A DNA stretch of 64,000 nucleotides from Calonectria ilicicola (lineage: Eukaryota; Ascomycota; Sordariomycetes; Hypocreales; Nectriaceae), in NCBI GenBank assembly GCA_020809705.1, contig CP085827.1, forward strand, positions 2,728,001 through 2,792,000. The letters run 5' to 3'. The translations under genes were made by a program, and so were the position numbers. Shown here in pieces: positions 10,774 to 22,391 of the stretch. Position 1 is the stretch's first letter, and every line of letters starts with the position of its first letter. The notes beneath the pieces are model-generated. The model saw only the letters and a program-made list of their open reading frames with translations. It was not told the origin of the DNA and searched no databases.

Positions 10774-13172
10774 ATGGCCCACCAGATCGGCGACCCCCCG
10801 GACCTCTTGGCCGAAACGGCCCGTCAGAGAGACCGTCGGCGCGAAAGACCCCAGTTGTCGTGCACATTTTGCAGACGGCGCAAGTAAGTGGCTTTCTGCT
10901 TTACTCTTTATGTGTGAAGCCGCGATTATTGAATTGTCATCTATAGGATGCGGTGTGACCGTCAGCTTCCATGCAAAACCTGTGTGGACAAAGGCATCGC
11001 CATTTCGTGTGCCTACACTCCAAACACGCAGCGGCAGAGTAAAGATAGTGTTGGTGATCGCATCCAGCAGCTGGAGGCTCTGGTGCGCTCTCTGATGCAC
11101 AAGCAGCAGACAGAATCGAGGACTCCAGAATTCCAAAGCCACAAGGAATCCCCGCATGAATCAGGAGGACTCGCTGCCGAAGATCTTGCACAGCCTTTGT
11201 CCACGATGGACATGGACTCCGCATCATCGCCTGCACCCCCAGAGCAAGGCAGCATGAGAGTTCACTCACATGGTGCTAATTACGTCAGTGGCTTTCATTG
11301 GGCTGCAGTTCTTGACAGCATATCTGAACTGAAACATCAATATGAGGAAGAGGTCGAGGAGAGGATGCTGGCTGATGCTGGAACTTATGCACCGCCGCAC
11401 AACTTTACTCCTCGTCTGCTGTACGAACCCGTTCAAGCGACCAAGACCGAAATATTGGCATCAATACCACCTAGGCCTGTGGTAGACCGTATGATTGCCC
11501 GATACTTTAATGCCCAAGGCATTGCAGTAGGTATGGATGCGTGCATGTTCGTTAGCAATTGCTTTGCGCAAAGATCTAACGGCTAGATAGTCATCCTTCA
11601 CAGCCGTCAATTTCTCCGGGAGGTAACAATATCCGTTCATATTTTGTTATTTTCCCATGGCTAACACTTCCCCAAGTACGAAAACTTCTGGAGGAATCCA
11701 AATGAAACACCCTTTGCGTGGATAGGTCTCTTATTCAGCATCATGTGCCTTTCTACGCAGTTACTACAGTTCAGTGAGAGCTGTCCGGATCCTAACAATT
11801 CAGCGAGCGTATATCTATTTCGTGAGCGGACCGTTCATTGTTTGGTCCTCGCCCACTTCACTCAAGGAGGCGCACATGTGCTTGAGGCCATGATTAATCA
11901 CATCGCTAGTGAGATATTGCTGTGCAAGGATGCCGAAATTGGGCTCTGGATTTTGTTAGGGATTGTTGTACAACTTGCCTTGAGCCAGGGTTATCATAGA
12001 GACCCTTGCAACTTTCCTCATATTTCTTTGTTTGATGGCGAGATGCGACGGCGTGTCTGGGCGTCCGTTGTGCAGATGGACTTGCGAGTGTCCTTCCAAA
12101 TGGGACTGCCACGCATTCTCAAGACCCAGCAATGCGATACAATTGAACCTCGCAACCTGCTAGATTCCGATTTTGACGAAGACACAACTACTGCGCAGCT
12201 ACCCCCATCCCGGCCTGAAACTGAAGTCACACCAGTGCTCTATCACTTGGCCAAGAATAGGATCGACATGACCGGCGGGCTGATCAGCGATCTTCTTGCT
12301 GAAACAAGGGAGCACATGTATTCAGAGATCATGGACTTGGATCATAAATTGAAAGAAGTGGAAGCTGCGCTGCCGCCTGTCTTTCAGTGGAAACCTCTGA
12401 ATCAGTCCTTCATGGTACCGCCTCAAATTATCCTGCACCGGATATGGCTTCAACTGGCCCTCCAGAGACTGAGCATTTGTCTGCATCGAAAATATCTTGC
12501 ACCCTCTTATACACAAGACAAATACGAATATTCTAGGAACTCTTGTCTACAGGCCGCAATCAATATTCTTGAATTCCAGCACCTAATTGACGAGGAAACC
12601 CAACCTGGAGGTCAATTGTATCCAGTCCGCTGGATGCAATCATCATTACTACAGTTCAACTTTTTGCTAGGCATGAGCGTTCTGTGTTACTACATCCAAC
12701 TGAATAAAATCGCTCCAGACGTGCCTTTAAATGAAGAGACGAGAGTCAAGATATATGGCCTGCTGCGGAAGACTTATCCTCTGTGGTTGAGGTCAAGTGC
12801 CGTATCCAAAGATGCTCGCAAGGCTGTTGAGCATCTGAGCCTTATACTAGGGCTGCAAAAGGAGCAGGAAAATGAGTTTGTTCAGAAAACGGCTAAAGAT
12901 ACCGTGCCGCCTCTCGATACCTCCATTTCTGTTGACCAAATCACTTGGGACACTTACCAAGGTAAAAACTATGCATTGAACGCTTTTATTGCTCAAAAGA
13001 TAAGAGGAAACTGACAGGTATAGAATGTATTGCAAATTTCCCTACGGCATTAGACGCTGAGTTTCTGATTCTCAACCCTTCCAAATCGTCATCTACTGCG
13101 AGTATTTCCATGCCAGACACAGTCCCTGAAAACCCAACGCAGTTGGAAGAATGGATTGAGGCAAGTGCTTAG
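10774..13172 (+). CDS. Zn(II)2Cys6 transcription factor with fungal_trans domain
   Basis: Five exons (10774-10883, 10947-11530, 11591-11622, 11677-12961, 13018-13172) give 721 aa. The zinc cluster spans the first intron: C30-x2-C33-x6-C40-x5-C46-x2-C49-x8-C58, with RRRKMR basic residues. A heptad-like linker (VGDRIQQLEALVRSLMHKQQ) follows and may dimerise. The large fourth exon carries the fungal-specific transcription factor domain (LALSQGYHRDPCNFP ... EMRRRVWASVVQMD), which is strongly diagnostic. The last intron and the final 51-codon exon are inferred from a GT-AG pair that restores a long open frame; otherwise the protein would end at 13014. Position between a transporter and a hydrolase suggests a pathway-specific regulator. 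Confidence 0.88.
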
Positions 13173-13381
13173 TAGGAAACTTCATCTTGATAGAATGCTA
13201 ATCTTCTCCATCAGAGCCTGGGTGGTTTAAAATGAACGGTGATGGAAAATAAAACATTATAATTCTAAATTTATTCATTTGTTTTCGGGTTTACTTTTAC
13301 TTATGCACCAAGGCAGTTTCGCGATGACGGAGGGTTTTCAGCTTTATTCAGGAAAATATATCTCTCAAGTACATATGCGAC

Positions 13382-14605
13382 CTATTTAACTGAAGCTGCC
13401 AAATCTAAAATTTCTCTGACGCATTCATCGGGCTTCTCCATATTGACCCAATGTCCAGCACCTTCCACTATCTTTGTTCCTTTGTAGCAACCCTTTTCCA
13501 CGCTGTGCCCCTGCTCCATGGCCTCTAGCGCTCCAGGCTCTTGATATGCACCCCAGTCAAGCTTTCCAACGACATATATTGTCGGAATTCGAATCTTGGA
13601 GGAGGCAAAGAGGGTGAGGACAGCAGCCGTCGCAGGATCTGCCAACACTCGATACCATTTCAACGCGTCTGAAAAGGTCGTACGAGACCACTCTTGGGCA
13701 TAAACGGTTAGATCCGAGCTAGGAAGCCAAGGCCGGTTTTCAAGCTGATCGATGACACTCTGTGGCTCTTCAGACATTTCCAGTTCAATGTTTTCACGCA
13801 TCGAGAGACCAGCTTGCATTATGTAGTAACGGGGCATGGTGGCTAATTCTTCTGCGGTCCAGGATTTTAGAGGTTGCGGGTTATTTCGAATGCAGTCACC
13901 CGATTTGACGTGGAAGTAACCTCTTAGGAATCGACGAAGGGGCTCTCCTTGCGGGAAGCTCCACTCAGACGAGGCAGCGGGGGAAATATTATACCACTTG
14001 TAATGTTTTCGTGGAGGATCAAGATTGAGTAGAGCCGAATGGATATCAGGATCCCTAGTGGTCTCGGATTTGTTGGCTGGAGTTGGTGCTACTGAAGGGA
14101 GAGCTTCCGACACAGCAGTCCCAAGCGGGAGTTTGGGTGGCCCCTTGAATGGATGAGACATCAATACAAGGCTTTTTATCATGTCGCTGCGGCTCAGAGC
14201 GCAAAACGTAGAAGTAACAGCTCCCAGATCATGGCCGACAATTGTATGAATTGACGTGTATCCAAGTGCATGCACCAGAGCGATCACGTCACACGCCAAG
14301 GTGAATGGTTGAAAGCCAGCCTCGGGCAATGGACTCAAGTCGGCGTTATGGGTTCGGCCGAAACCTCTCTGATCAAACGCAACAACATAGTAGCCTGCCA
14401 AGGCAAGTTTCGGCATAACAAAACGCCAATCATAGGCCAAGTTTGGAAAGCCGTGTACGAGCAATATCAAGGGCGGCCGGGCACTTGGCGGGTTTGGTGG
14501 AATGCTCTCTAATATGTGAAATTTTATCCCGCCTGGCGATGTGTCCACATATCGAGAGATGATCCCGGACGGGAGTTCGACTGGTGGCAGTTGAGTGAGA
14601 TCCAT
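13382..14605 (-). CDS. alpha/beta hydrolase, epoxide-hydrolase type
   Basis: About 407 aa. HGFPNLAYDW supplies the HGxP oxyanion motif, VGHDLGA the nucleophile elbow with Asp (the epoxide-hydrolase/dehalogenase signature rather than Ser), and EGAGHWVNMEKPDE the catalytic His near the C-terminus. A long cap region lies between. An in-frame Met 12 codons upstream exists, but a splice-acceptor-like TTACAG falls between it and MDLTQLPP, so the later start is preferred. Together with the monooxygenase at 6660 this could open an epoxide made by that enzyme; this is inference from context only. No signal peptide, so probably cytosolic. Confidence 0.85.
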   Translation of the reverse strand: MDLTQLPPVELPSGIISRYVDTSPGGIKFHILESIPPNPPSARPPLILLVHGFPNLAYDWRFVMPKLALAGYYVVAFDQRGFGRTHNADLSPLPEAGFQPFTLACDVIALVHALGYTSIHTIVGHDLGAVTSTFCALSRSDMIKSLVLMSHPFKGPPKLPLGTAVSEALPSVAPTPANKSETTRDPDIHSALLNLDPPRKHYKWYNISPAASSEWSFPQGEPLRRFLRGYFHVKSGDCIRNNPQPLKSWTAEELATMPRYYIMQAGLSMRENIELEMSEEPQSVIDQLENRPWLPSSDLTVYAQEWSRTTFSDALKWYRVLADPATAAVLTLFASSKIRIPTIYVVGKLDWGAYQEPGALEAMEQGHSVEKGCYKGTKIVEGAGHWVNMEKPDECVREILDLAASVK

Positions 14606-15155
14606 ACTTTGATTTGATTTACCTGTAAGAAAATGGTTCAAGCGAGTTTGAACGAAGTGTGAAGGAGAGTGTTGCCTAAATATTTCTTAGAATCTGACGT
14701 GATCAACCGAAATAGCCGGAGCTGGCATTGTCGGCTGACTAACAACACATTTGGTTTAATCACATGGTGGTATTGCGATAGGCTTCCCCGCAGCAAAAAT
14801 CATTGAGTAAGTGATTATCAATACACGGATATGAAGATTAGGCTAAGCCTTTACACCTCGAAGATATCATGTAACTAGAACTAGGCAACCTGTAAGCTTG
14901 TATGCATCTGGAAATTGAATTCATGGGGGAACTATTTAGGCTGTCTCACTCGAGACCAAAATAGCTATAGAATCCAGCCTCGGCATCCTATGCGGCCGTC
15001 TCGGATGCCAGGAATATACTTGACATGATCAATTGGACACTGGCTTAGCTCAATTCTTCTTCTCCTCCTCCGGGCTTCTGTCCGTAAACAATAGTTCTGG
15101 ATTGGCTCTTGGTTAGTTTTCCTTTCGACAACGCAAAGGAGGGGAATTTAGAAAT
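14606..15155. other. intergenic, no gene seen
   Basis: Moderate AT content and no coding frame. Contains the promoter of the hydrolase and the 3' flank of the methyltransferase. Confidence 0.4.
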
Positions 15156-16601
15156 TTAAGTCGGGTATTCGTACATGTCGGCATAGCAATGAATTTTTAG
15201 ATCCATTATCTCCTTTCGCAGCTCAGCAAGGAATAGTTGAGCATCCTCGTAGCTCCACTAAAAACACAGCTAGTTAGTCGATAACTCAGTGGTTAGGTTG
15301 TGATTTGGACCAGAACTTACTCCAAGCATCTCTGTTAGACCGCGGATGGAGAATCCCTCTATTCCTTGTAGTAGAAACTGGCGGTTCCATAAGCCCCATT
15401 GCTTGAGTTGCTTATCCTTTGGCCATGTGCCAATGGGGACCTTGACTCTTCGCTCAGTAACGCGAGCAAAACCAGCGTCCCTCACCACTTCGGATGCTCT
15501 GTGGCCATTAAAAAAACCCTTACCCATCGTTTTCCCAATCTGCTCAAAAATCTCAACCCATTTCCCGTATGGTGAGTCAGGTCTGAGGGTTCCATCGTCA
15601 GACTTTACATTACCCCACATCTCAACGTGCTCAATCCAACCACCAGGTTTCAAATGTCTGATTTAAAGGTTAGTTTGAAGTTTATATCACGCCGAGTCCA
15701 TAGCCTACTTAAGCGCTTTCTTATGGAATTCGGTCCAGTCCGGTATGCAGCCTGTCATGGCACGGATGTGAACAAAGTCAAATTGGTTTTCAGGGTAAGT
15801 CCACACATTGTTGACATCATCAACCTCAAATCTGCAGTTCGGCGGAACAAAATTTGGTTGAATGGGAGACAAATCGACACCAATTACATCGGCAGACGGG
15901 TTTTCGTCCGCAAATTCTCTGTCTTCAATATTAGCGCTCTGGTCCAAGTCTTATGAGTGGACGCAAAACTTACATGGCCCAGATGCCGGTCCCGCAACCT
16001 ACGTCCAGAACGTTCTATAGGTCTTTGTGAGTTTTATGAAATTGATAGTAGGTGGGGGAAGTGTACTTGTGGTTTATCTGAAATTGGTGCCGAGTAGAGT
16101 TTCCCGTCCAACACAATGCGATACATTTCGTGCCTGAAAAATGATTAATGATAAATTCGAAAAACGACAATACAACTTGCATTAGATCTTCAGCTTCCTG
16201 TTGGCGATTATCATTTGGACCCCTTTTAGAGATTAGAAAAAATAAAAGAGTGTTTTTGGCTTCAAAGTGCTCACCAATACGCTCCATCCTGATACGCATG
16301 ATATCGTCGTCCATTTTCCCACTTGTAACTGAGGATGGATGTTCGGAGTGACGCCGTATCGGTAACTTGGCTCCTATTCGCGTGCGTTAGTAAATAAAGA
16401 AAATGAAGAAACCATAATCTTACAACCCTGAATATGTGGAATCGGAGTCATCATCCTGGAAGAGTCGAACCCATGGTGAGCATCTGTCTATGCAATCTAC
16501 AGAAAGTGGGTCGCAAATCAATCAGAAGGTAGACCTACGACTTCGATGGTCCCACCGGTATTCACAGTTGCTGGGTTTTGCTCTGTTTCAGGACCACGCA
16601 T
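15156..16601 (-). CDS. LaeA-like SAM-dependent methyltransferase
   Basis: A heavily split minus-strand gene of about eight exons, start near 16601 and stop at 15156-15158, predicted at about 340 aa. Diagnostic segments in order are: SILSYKWENGRRYHAYQDGAY, the conserved entry of the LaeA-like/UMTA family (about 16375-16280); DGKLYSAPI; LDVGCGTGIWAM, the SAM-binding motif I (about 16010-15975); GVDLSPIQP, motif II; FDFVHIRAM; HLKPGGWIEHVE (about 15660); and WPKDKQLKQWGLWN. The family includes the velvet-associated regulator LaeA and many small-molecule or protein methyltransferases inside clusters. The exact donor of the first intron is uncertain. Position beside the hydrolase and regulator argues for a cluster tailoring enzyme rather than the global regulator. 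Confidence 0.82.
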
Positions 16602-17328
16602 GACGGTAGTGAAAACTCGTTAACAAGATAGATACTAGCCAAAGGAAAATACAGAGAGCGGATTGAATGGAAGAGAGGGGTTTTCAGTTGGAGTTTAACC
16701 GGAGGTGGATGCTAATCCTTGCTCTTACATATTTAGAATACAGTAAAACGTTTTGGATACACACACGGCGTTGCATAATATAGCACAAACCCCTTGCAAA
16801 TTATCGGAATGCAAGGTGATTTGGCGCATGTGGAGTTGCTGTTGGTTCGGTCAAGCAGCATCTATGACGCCTCGCTTAACAAATTCGGACGTTGATGGCA
16901 TGATTACGCATTGGTACGGTTCTCGCGCCACCCATTTCAACAAGATGACTGAGTCTAGGGAGCAGCATGGAAACAAATCATTAGTTGGCGCCAGGCGGTA
17001 AAAAGATACCATCCCAAGACCTCAGCCACTTTCATCAGCCTTCAAACTGCTTTCGCTTTGGGTTCTCAGAAAACACGTTCTTTGGACACAAATCTGCAAG
17101 GGTGCCCTGAACCCTAGGCCTGGTGGGGCCTGCTGTTGCATGTAGGCGAGGTCGACCAACAGCCAATCCACTGCGAGTGTCTTGGCGTTAGCAAGATTAT
17201 CATACCCAATTATCTGACTTGGACATTGCATTTACGCTATCAAATAGAGATGTTTTCAAGTTGACTCATGATTTATGGATTAAACCATACATTGGCGGAA
17301 GTGTAGGAGCTCTGGTTCAAAGGACAAC
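16602..17328. other. intergenic, no gene seen
   Basis: Nothing coding is supported. This stretch separates the putative cluster genes from the helicase. Confidence 0.4.
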
Positions 17329-19722
17329 TTAACCAAGCCGGTACACAACCTCCCTGCCATCTATTTCTTCACCGTCGTCATATACGACTCTTCCATGCTC
17401 ATCTGTTGAAGATTCGCTAACCGAGTCCCAAAGTTCTTGACCAAACCTTTCTTGTAAAAACCCTAACACGTGAGCGTTTGCGCGGGAACTGGGCAGTCCT
17501 TTCCAAGGATTCTTGACCTGAAGCCCTTGGAGGCTCGTCACTCGAGATAAGGCAACATATACCTGGCCGTCCTCGAAGGCCCTTCCGAGGTCAACTATGA
17601 CCCGGTTTAGCGTCATGCCCTGGCTTTTGTGAACAGTGATGGCCCAGCCCGCAGCGAGGGGGACCCGCGTGCGGTGCAGCACGTCATATGGCTCGAAATG
17701 CCCAACATACTTTGTGATGCACCAGGGGTAAATGGTCGCCTTCCTGCCATTGGTGAATTTCACCACAGGCCAAGCCTTTGCCATCATTCGGTCATTTTGC
17801 TGCAATTGCATAAAATTCTTGACCATCTGCTCCCTGAATTCTTTGAGCCCATCGTCCCCGATGATATATCCACTCGGAGAAAGGTTTTGGCTCGTATCAG
17901 TTCTGGCTTCTGGTAGCCTTCTGGGGTCAAAAGGTTCCCAGCCACAGATGTAGCCCTGACTTCCGTTGACTAACCCTTCGTCTTGCTTTAGGTTTACTAA
18001 GAGTACCACCGGCATACCTGCTCGCAGTTCAACGTGAGTTGCCAATGGGAAATCTTTGCAGGCCGTCAATGTTCCATCTTCAGGATCGCGTTCATTGCAA
18101 GGCGCGAGGTATGGGTGTCTTCCTCGATTCCAGGAAAAGCCATCCTGGACTTTAAATTGATATATTGGCGTTTTCATCGTTTGAAATCCTTTCTTGTTCA
18201 CTTCAGAGACTTCATCTCTTGTGCAGAGGATTTCTATGGCACGTGTAACCTCACAGGGATGGTTTAATAACAGGTTGCTTTCCAGTGTGGAAAACGGGAT
18301 GCCGAGGCGAGATTTTTGCAGTGCTTTGATGAAAGCTTTGTCGCTTTGGCGATGGATCTCCTTCAAATGCACGTGTGCGAAGTCGGCTTCCTCCCAAGCA
18401 CGACTCGTGAAGGTCCATTTGTCTGACTCCACATAGGAGCCATGACCATAAGGGCATTCAAAGTTATCTCTGGTCTCGTCGGCGATCATTTCCTTCCCAC
18501 ATTCCATGCAGAACTGGAATGGGGTGACTGGAGGTAGTTGACAGAAGTCGCCCGTTGCGATGATTTGAACCCCTCCAAATGCAGCAAGTCCGAGCCCTCT
18601 TTCAAAGGTATGCTCTCTGTGTGGATACCAACGGTTCCAATCTCGTACAGCTTGCAGGCAGACATTTATGCGTTCCAGATGAAAGTGCTCAATCATACTA
18701 ATTTCATCGATGATGAGGACGTCAGTATTTTGTAAGCGACGCCTTTTGGTCTTTTTATATGACTCTTTTGCAAGCTTAGCAATAGATAGTTTTTGAAAGG
18801 CTGGGGTCCATCCCATATAGGTCCACGTCGTCGTGCCACCAATTTCAAGGGCGGCGCGGCCGGTAGGAGCAATAACAGCAACGTTCTTGCCCAAACCTAC
18901 CAATTTCTTGACAGCAGCCTTCAAGACAGTTGACTTGCTGGAACCTGCTGAGCCAGTATAGAAGACATTGCGTCCCGTTAAAATTAGGTTAACGAGATCT
19001 TGCTGCTCTTTGGATAGCTCTGGTTCAGGGGGAATTTGAACCGGCTCAGTCGGATAAGGCTGGGCACCAGCATGATTATTTTGGTCAGTGTTATTGAGGT
19101 TGCCGTTGGATTCATTGAGTTGGGTCTCGTTGAGATTCGCCATCCTGAAATGTGGTGCTTCGACGACACGGGGTGCCTGAACAATAGAAGGTGCCTGACC
19201 AACAGAAGGTGCCTGACCAACAGAAGGTGCCGTGACAATGGCAGGGGCTGCAACATGAGGCGTCGCAACAACATGAGATGTTGCGACAATAGAAGGTGTC
19301 TGAACGATGGAAGGCGCCGCAACAACACGGGGTACATCCATAACATGGGAAACATTGGCAGTACGAGTTGCATCGACGACACGAGGCACGGCGGCAGCAC
19401 GAGGTACATTAACTGTACCGGGCACGTTGGCTGTACGAGGTACTTCAACATTACGGATTATATTGATAACGGGCTCATGGTGACCCGACGCGCCTTCACT
19501 GGACTGAACGGGAATAGGTTGAGCCACACGAGCACCTATTGGGTGTCGAGGTTGCTGAGCAGGAGACTGCTGAACAGGACGCTGAACTGGGCGCTGCTGA
19601 ACAGGTGACTGTTGACCAGGAGACCGCTGAGACGGGGAGCCATGGCTGCCAGGTGAACTGGCCGCAAGAGAATCAACCCGGTTCCTTTTGGGAGTAGGAG
19701 AAGGAGTGAAATAAGCCGTCAA
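17329..19722 (-). CDS. PIF1-like ATP-dependent DNA helicase
   Basis: Intronless 797 aa frame. The first 200 residues are low-complexity: a Ser/Pro/Gln stretch (SPGQQSPVQQRPVQ), then degenerate Val-Pro/Ala-Pro units such as APSVGQAPSVGQAPSIVQAP. The helicase core starts at about residue 235 (ELSKEQQDLVNLIL). It includes Walker A GSAGSSKST, Walker B VLIIDEISM, motif III GDFCQLPPV and the C-terminal HKSQGMTLNRVIVDL with VYVALSRV. A Cys pair plus CPYGH inserted after motif III may form a zinc knuckle. The usual Walker A Gly before Lys is Ser here. PIF1 proteins unwind G-quadruplexes and R-loops; dispersed fungal copies like this are often relics of Helitrons, but no Rep domain or Helitron end is seen. 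Isolated from its neighbours by large spacers. Confidence 0.85.
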   Translation of the reverse strand: MTAYFTPSPTPKRNRVDSLAASSPGSHGSPSQRSPGQQSPVQQRPVQRPVQQSPAQQPRHPIGARVAQPIPVQSSEGASGHHEPVINIIRNVEVPRTANVPGTVNVPRAAAVPRVVDATRTANVSHVMDVPRVVAAPSIVQTPSIVATSHVVATPHVAAPAIVTAPSVGQAPSVGQAPSIVQAPRVVEAPHFRMANLNETQLNESNGNLNNTDQNNHAGAQPYPTEPVQIPPEPELSKEQQDLVNLILTGRNVFYTGSAGSSKSTVLKAAVKKLVGLGKNVAVIAPTGRAALEIGGTTTWTYMGWTPAFQKLSIAKLAKESYKKTKRRRLQNTDVLIIDEISMIEHFHLERINVCLQAVRDWNRWYPHREHTFERGLGLAAFGGVQIIATGDFCQLPPVTPFQFCMECGKEMIADETRDNFECPYGHGSYVESDKWTFTSRAWEEADFAHVHLKEIHRQSDKAFIKALQKSRLGIPFSTLESNLLLNHPCEVTRAIEILCTRDEVSEVNKKGFQTMKTPIYQFKVQDGFSWNRGRHPYLAPCNERDPEDGTLTACKDFPLATHVELRAGMPVVLLVNLKQDEGLVNGSQGYICGWEPFDPRRLPEARTDTSQNLSPSGYIIGDDGLKEFREQMVKNFMQLQQNDRMMAKAWPVVKFTNGRKATIYPWCITKYVGHFEPYDVLHRTRVPLAAGWAITVHKSQGMTLNRVIVDLGRAFEDGQVYVALSRVTSLQGLQVKNPWKGLPSSRANAHVLGFLQERFGQELWDSVSESSTDEHGRVVYDDGEEIDGREVVYRLG

Positions 19723-21119
19723 TGAAGTTTGGTGAGTTTGAGGCGAAGGGGGTACTTTCTGATGGTCAAGTTAGCGGCCTTGCACTTCTTTCTCCATAAC
19801 AGCTGGCAAGTGGATAAGACAAGGGCAGGGCGCGGATTCCTACTCGTTTCGTCGCCATATTTTTGTTTTACTCGGTAATTTGTCAATTCTCGGTAGTTGG
19901 TCAATTCCCGGTAGTGGACGATTCCATGCTAGAGAGAATGTGGTCGACGCGATCGACGCATTGTCATTCCCATCAGCTCAGCAGGGTGCACCGCCACACT
20001 TGTGGCGACCCGGAGGGCTGATGAAACATTCCAAGTAGTCATCAGTAGCAGAAGCAAAAATGAAATAATACACAAAGAAACTAGACAAAGAAAAGAAAGC
20101 GTCACAAATGTCTGGTCACGGCTGAATTTTCCCGTCAAGCGTCCAAGTCTGATTGATCATCGTGGAAAGATCCGCAGGATCCAGCAAGGCTACCCTTGGT
20201 CTTGAACTCCGCAATTATCGAGCTTATGACCCAGCAAGAGGAACCAGTGGTCCAAGACGGCGAAACGATCGAGACGACAGATCATCATCTGTTCGACATC
20301 AAAAGAAATGGCCATAACTTCCGAATGCGTCTCCTCCGCAATTTGCTTCTCCCGCCCCCCTCCGAAATCTACGGTTTTGGAAAAGGTATATGGAGAATCA
20401 TCTAGGCCCCAGTCCAGACTCCTCCTGTCCGCTTTTGGCGAATGGAATAACATCCATGAAGAGATCGAGTCTGCCTACCTACCCAGCCGCCCGATGCGAT
20501 GCAAAATGGCTAAATAAAGCAACCAGCCGATGGATAGTACCTTGATCTCATTGGGCTTTCAGTTGCTGGGCTTGCACTTGGAAACTGCCAGACTGAACGG
20601 GTGGTTGGGCTACCGTCGATGCTATTAACATTTGGAATGCTGGTTGTGGGCCCCGTCAAGTCTCGATTCGTAAATTTAGCACAGCTTAGATGACTTTTTT
20701 GGTCCTAACCCAGTGGACCTAACTTTGAGAGTTGGTTTTTTTGCGTTAAAGGCAAAGTCGTGATACAGACTTTCACTAAAAACCTCCTACTGCACCGGCT
20801 AGAGCCTTTCCCACAGCATTCGACGAATGGGCTGCGAAAAGACGCGTGACGGCAGGTTACGAAGCCTCAAACTCTGAGTTAGCCTTTTAATGAAGGCATT
20901 TGGATGACCAAGATTCCCGCAAAGGGCGTAGTTCGTGGCGCATGCCGAGATAGTGTTGTGTTGGCAACGGGACAGCTCTCACTTTGGCATAAAACCCAGA
21001 CCTCCCCCATTCCATTTCCATCGCCCACCGAAAGACTGCAACTGAACCTACCGTCGCACAACCCAACCACAAACTTGTCCAAACCACCAAAGTAAGAGCT
21101 GGGCACAGCGGGCATAAAA
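19723..21119. other. intergenic, no gene seen
   Basis: Frames below 110 codons overlap on both strands without motifs. No tRNA, repeat pair or promoter could be defined. Confidence 0.4.
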
Positions 21120-22391
21120 ATGGCTGCCATTGAAAACCCCCACACGCTCAGAGAATGGGTAGTCACGACCTTTGAGCCCTTGAAAAATGACACCAAACTC
21201 CGTTCTGAAATGACAACGGAGAAGGTGGCGAGAGTGTTTGTTCAGTGGGTTGCCAACCAAGTCGAGGAAAACCGCAAGAAGCTGCTGGACTTTGCCGAGG
21301 CCGACAGAAACGAGCAAGAAGAGCAGTTTTTGACAGCCCTTGCGCTCGACATTGAGGTGCTATTGGATCGGATCCACGAAGAAGAAATGAAGGTAGAGCT
21401 TAAGGGAGATGATCCTGCCAAATTTATCGAGCGCTTTTTGGAGCACTTGCGACGGCATACTGAAAGAACAGCGGGAATGAACTGGTTCGAGGACCAAAGC
21501 ATGGAGTGGGAAGCCGAAGCTTCATTCGTGTCCCAGCTGGTTGGTGGAGGCACAGAGGCTTGGATAACCAAGGCTGTTGACACGCTAAAAAAGGGCGACA
21601 ACATGACCTCAGAGCGGATAGCACACCGATGGCCCTCATTTTCTGCCTGGTTAAACGACAAGTTACGGGAGATCAGAGACGAACTCTCCAGAGAGATCCT
21701 GTTCAAAAACCAGGTTCTTGCACAGTTTGAAACCATGACACGCGATCTCGAATCTGCTATTCATTGTGCCAGGAATGTGACGGGTGAAAGTGCTGCTGAG
21801 AAAAAGCCATATGTGAGTCCAGATTTCTATGTGATGAACCACAATGCTGACTTGGTATCCAGGAAGTATGGTTAGGGTTGACGGGCCAAAGTGCCAACAT
21901 GGCCGCCATTGAAGACAGGATGTTGACAGACGAGGACCTTGAAGCAATTCCGTGGAAGGTTATCATTGCAGCGACAGAAGAAGTGAGTTTCACACACCTA
22001 AAGACCGAAATGCGTCGTATAGTTCCAAAACGACTGACTCTTACAGTGGTTGGATGACTATTGGGTGTTGATTGCGGCCGTTCGGGAGATGTTCATGCGC
22101 CCCGAAGTCAGGGAGAAGTTCGGCCGATTCCTGGTGTGGAACTCGACAGAAGTCAATTTTATTGAGACTCTAGAGGACAGCAAGTATAAAGTAGCAGTGA
22201 GTGCGCTCGGAAACCATCCCTAAAAGCTCAGCTAACCCGCCCAGTGTCTTGACGCCGCATACAATGCACTGCTGGAGAAAGGGATGGTGAATGGAGATTT
22301 GAGCATGGAAGTCAAAGACAAGGTGAATGCATGGTTCCAGGTAACTTACAAGAAGATTGAAGAAGCTTTGAGCTCGACTCGAGGTGAATAA
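21120..22391 (+). CDS. hypothetical protein, charged and helical
   Basis: Four exons (21120-21812, 21863-21982, 22047-22196, 22245-22391) with good GT-AG introns of 48-64 bp give 369 aa. I do not recognise the family. The product is strongly charged and predicted mostly helical (EEEMKVELKGDD, KLREIRDELSREILF), with no signal peptide or membrane segment, suggesting a soluble intracellular protein. Two Trp-rich regions, EDQSMEWEAEASF in exon 1 and WLDDYWVLIAAVREMF in exon 3, may be partners in a helical bundle. The consistent phasing of all three introns is the main evidence that this is a real gene. Confidence 0.72.

Noticed and set aside
17329..19722. Autonomous Helitron
   Set aside because: Only the PIF1 helicase is present; no Rep (HUH) domain or Helitron termini were found.
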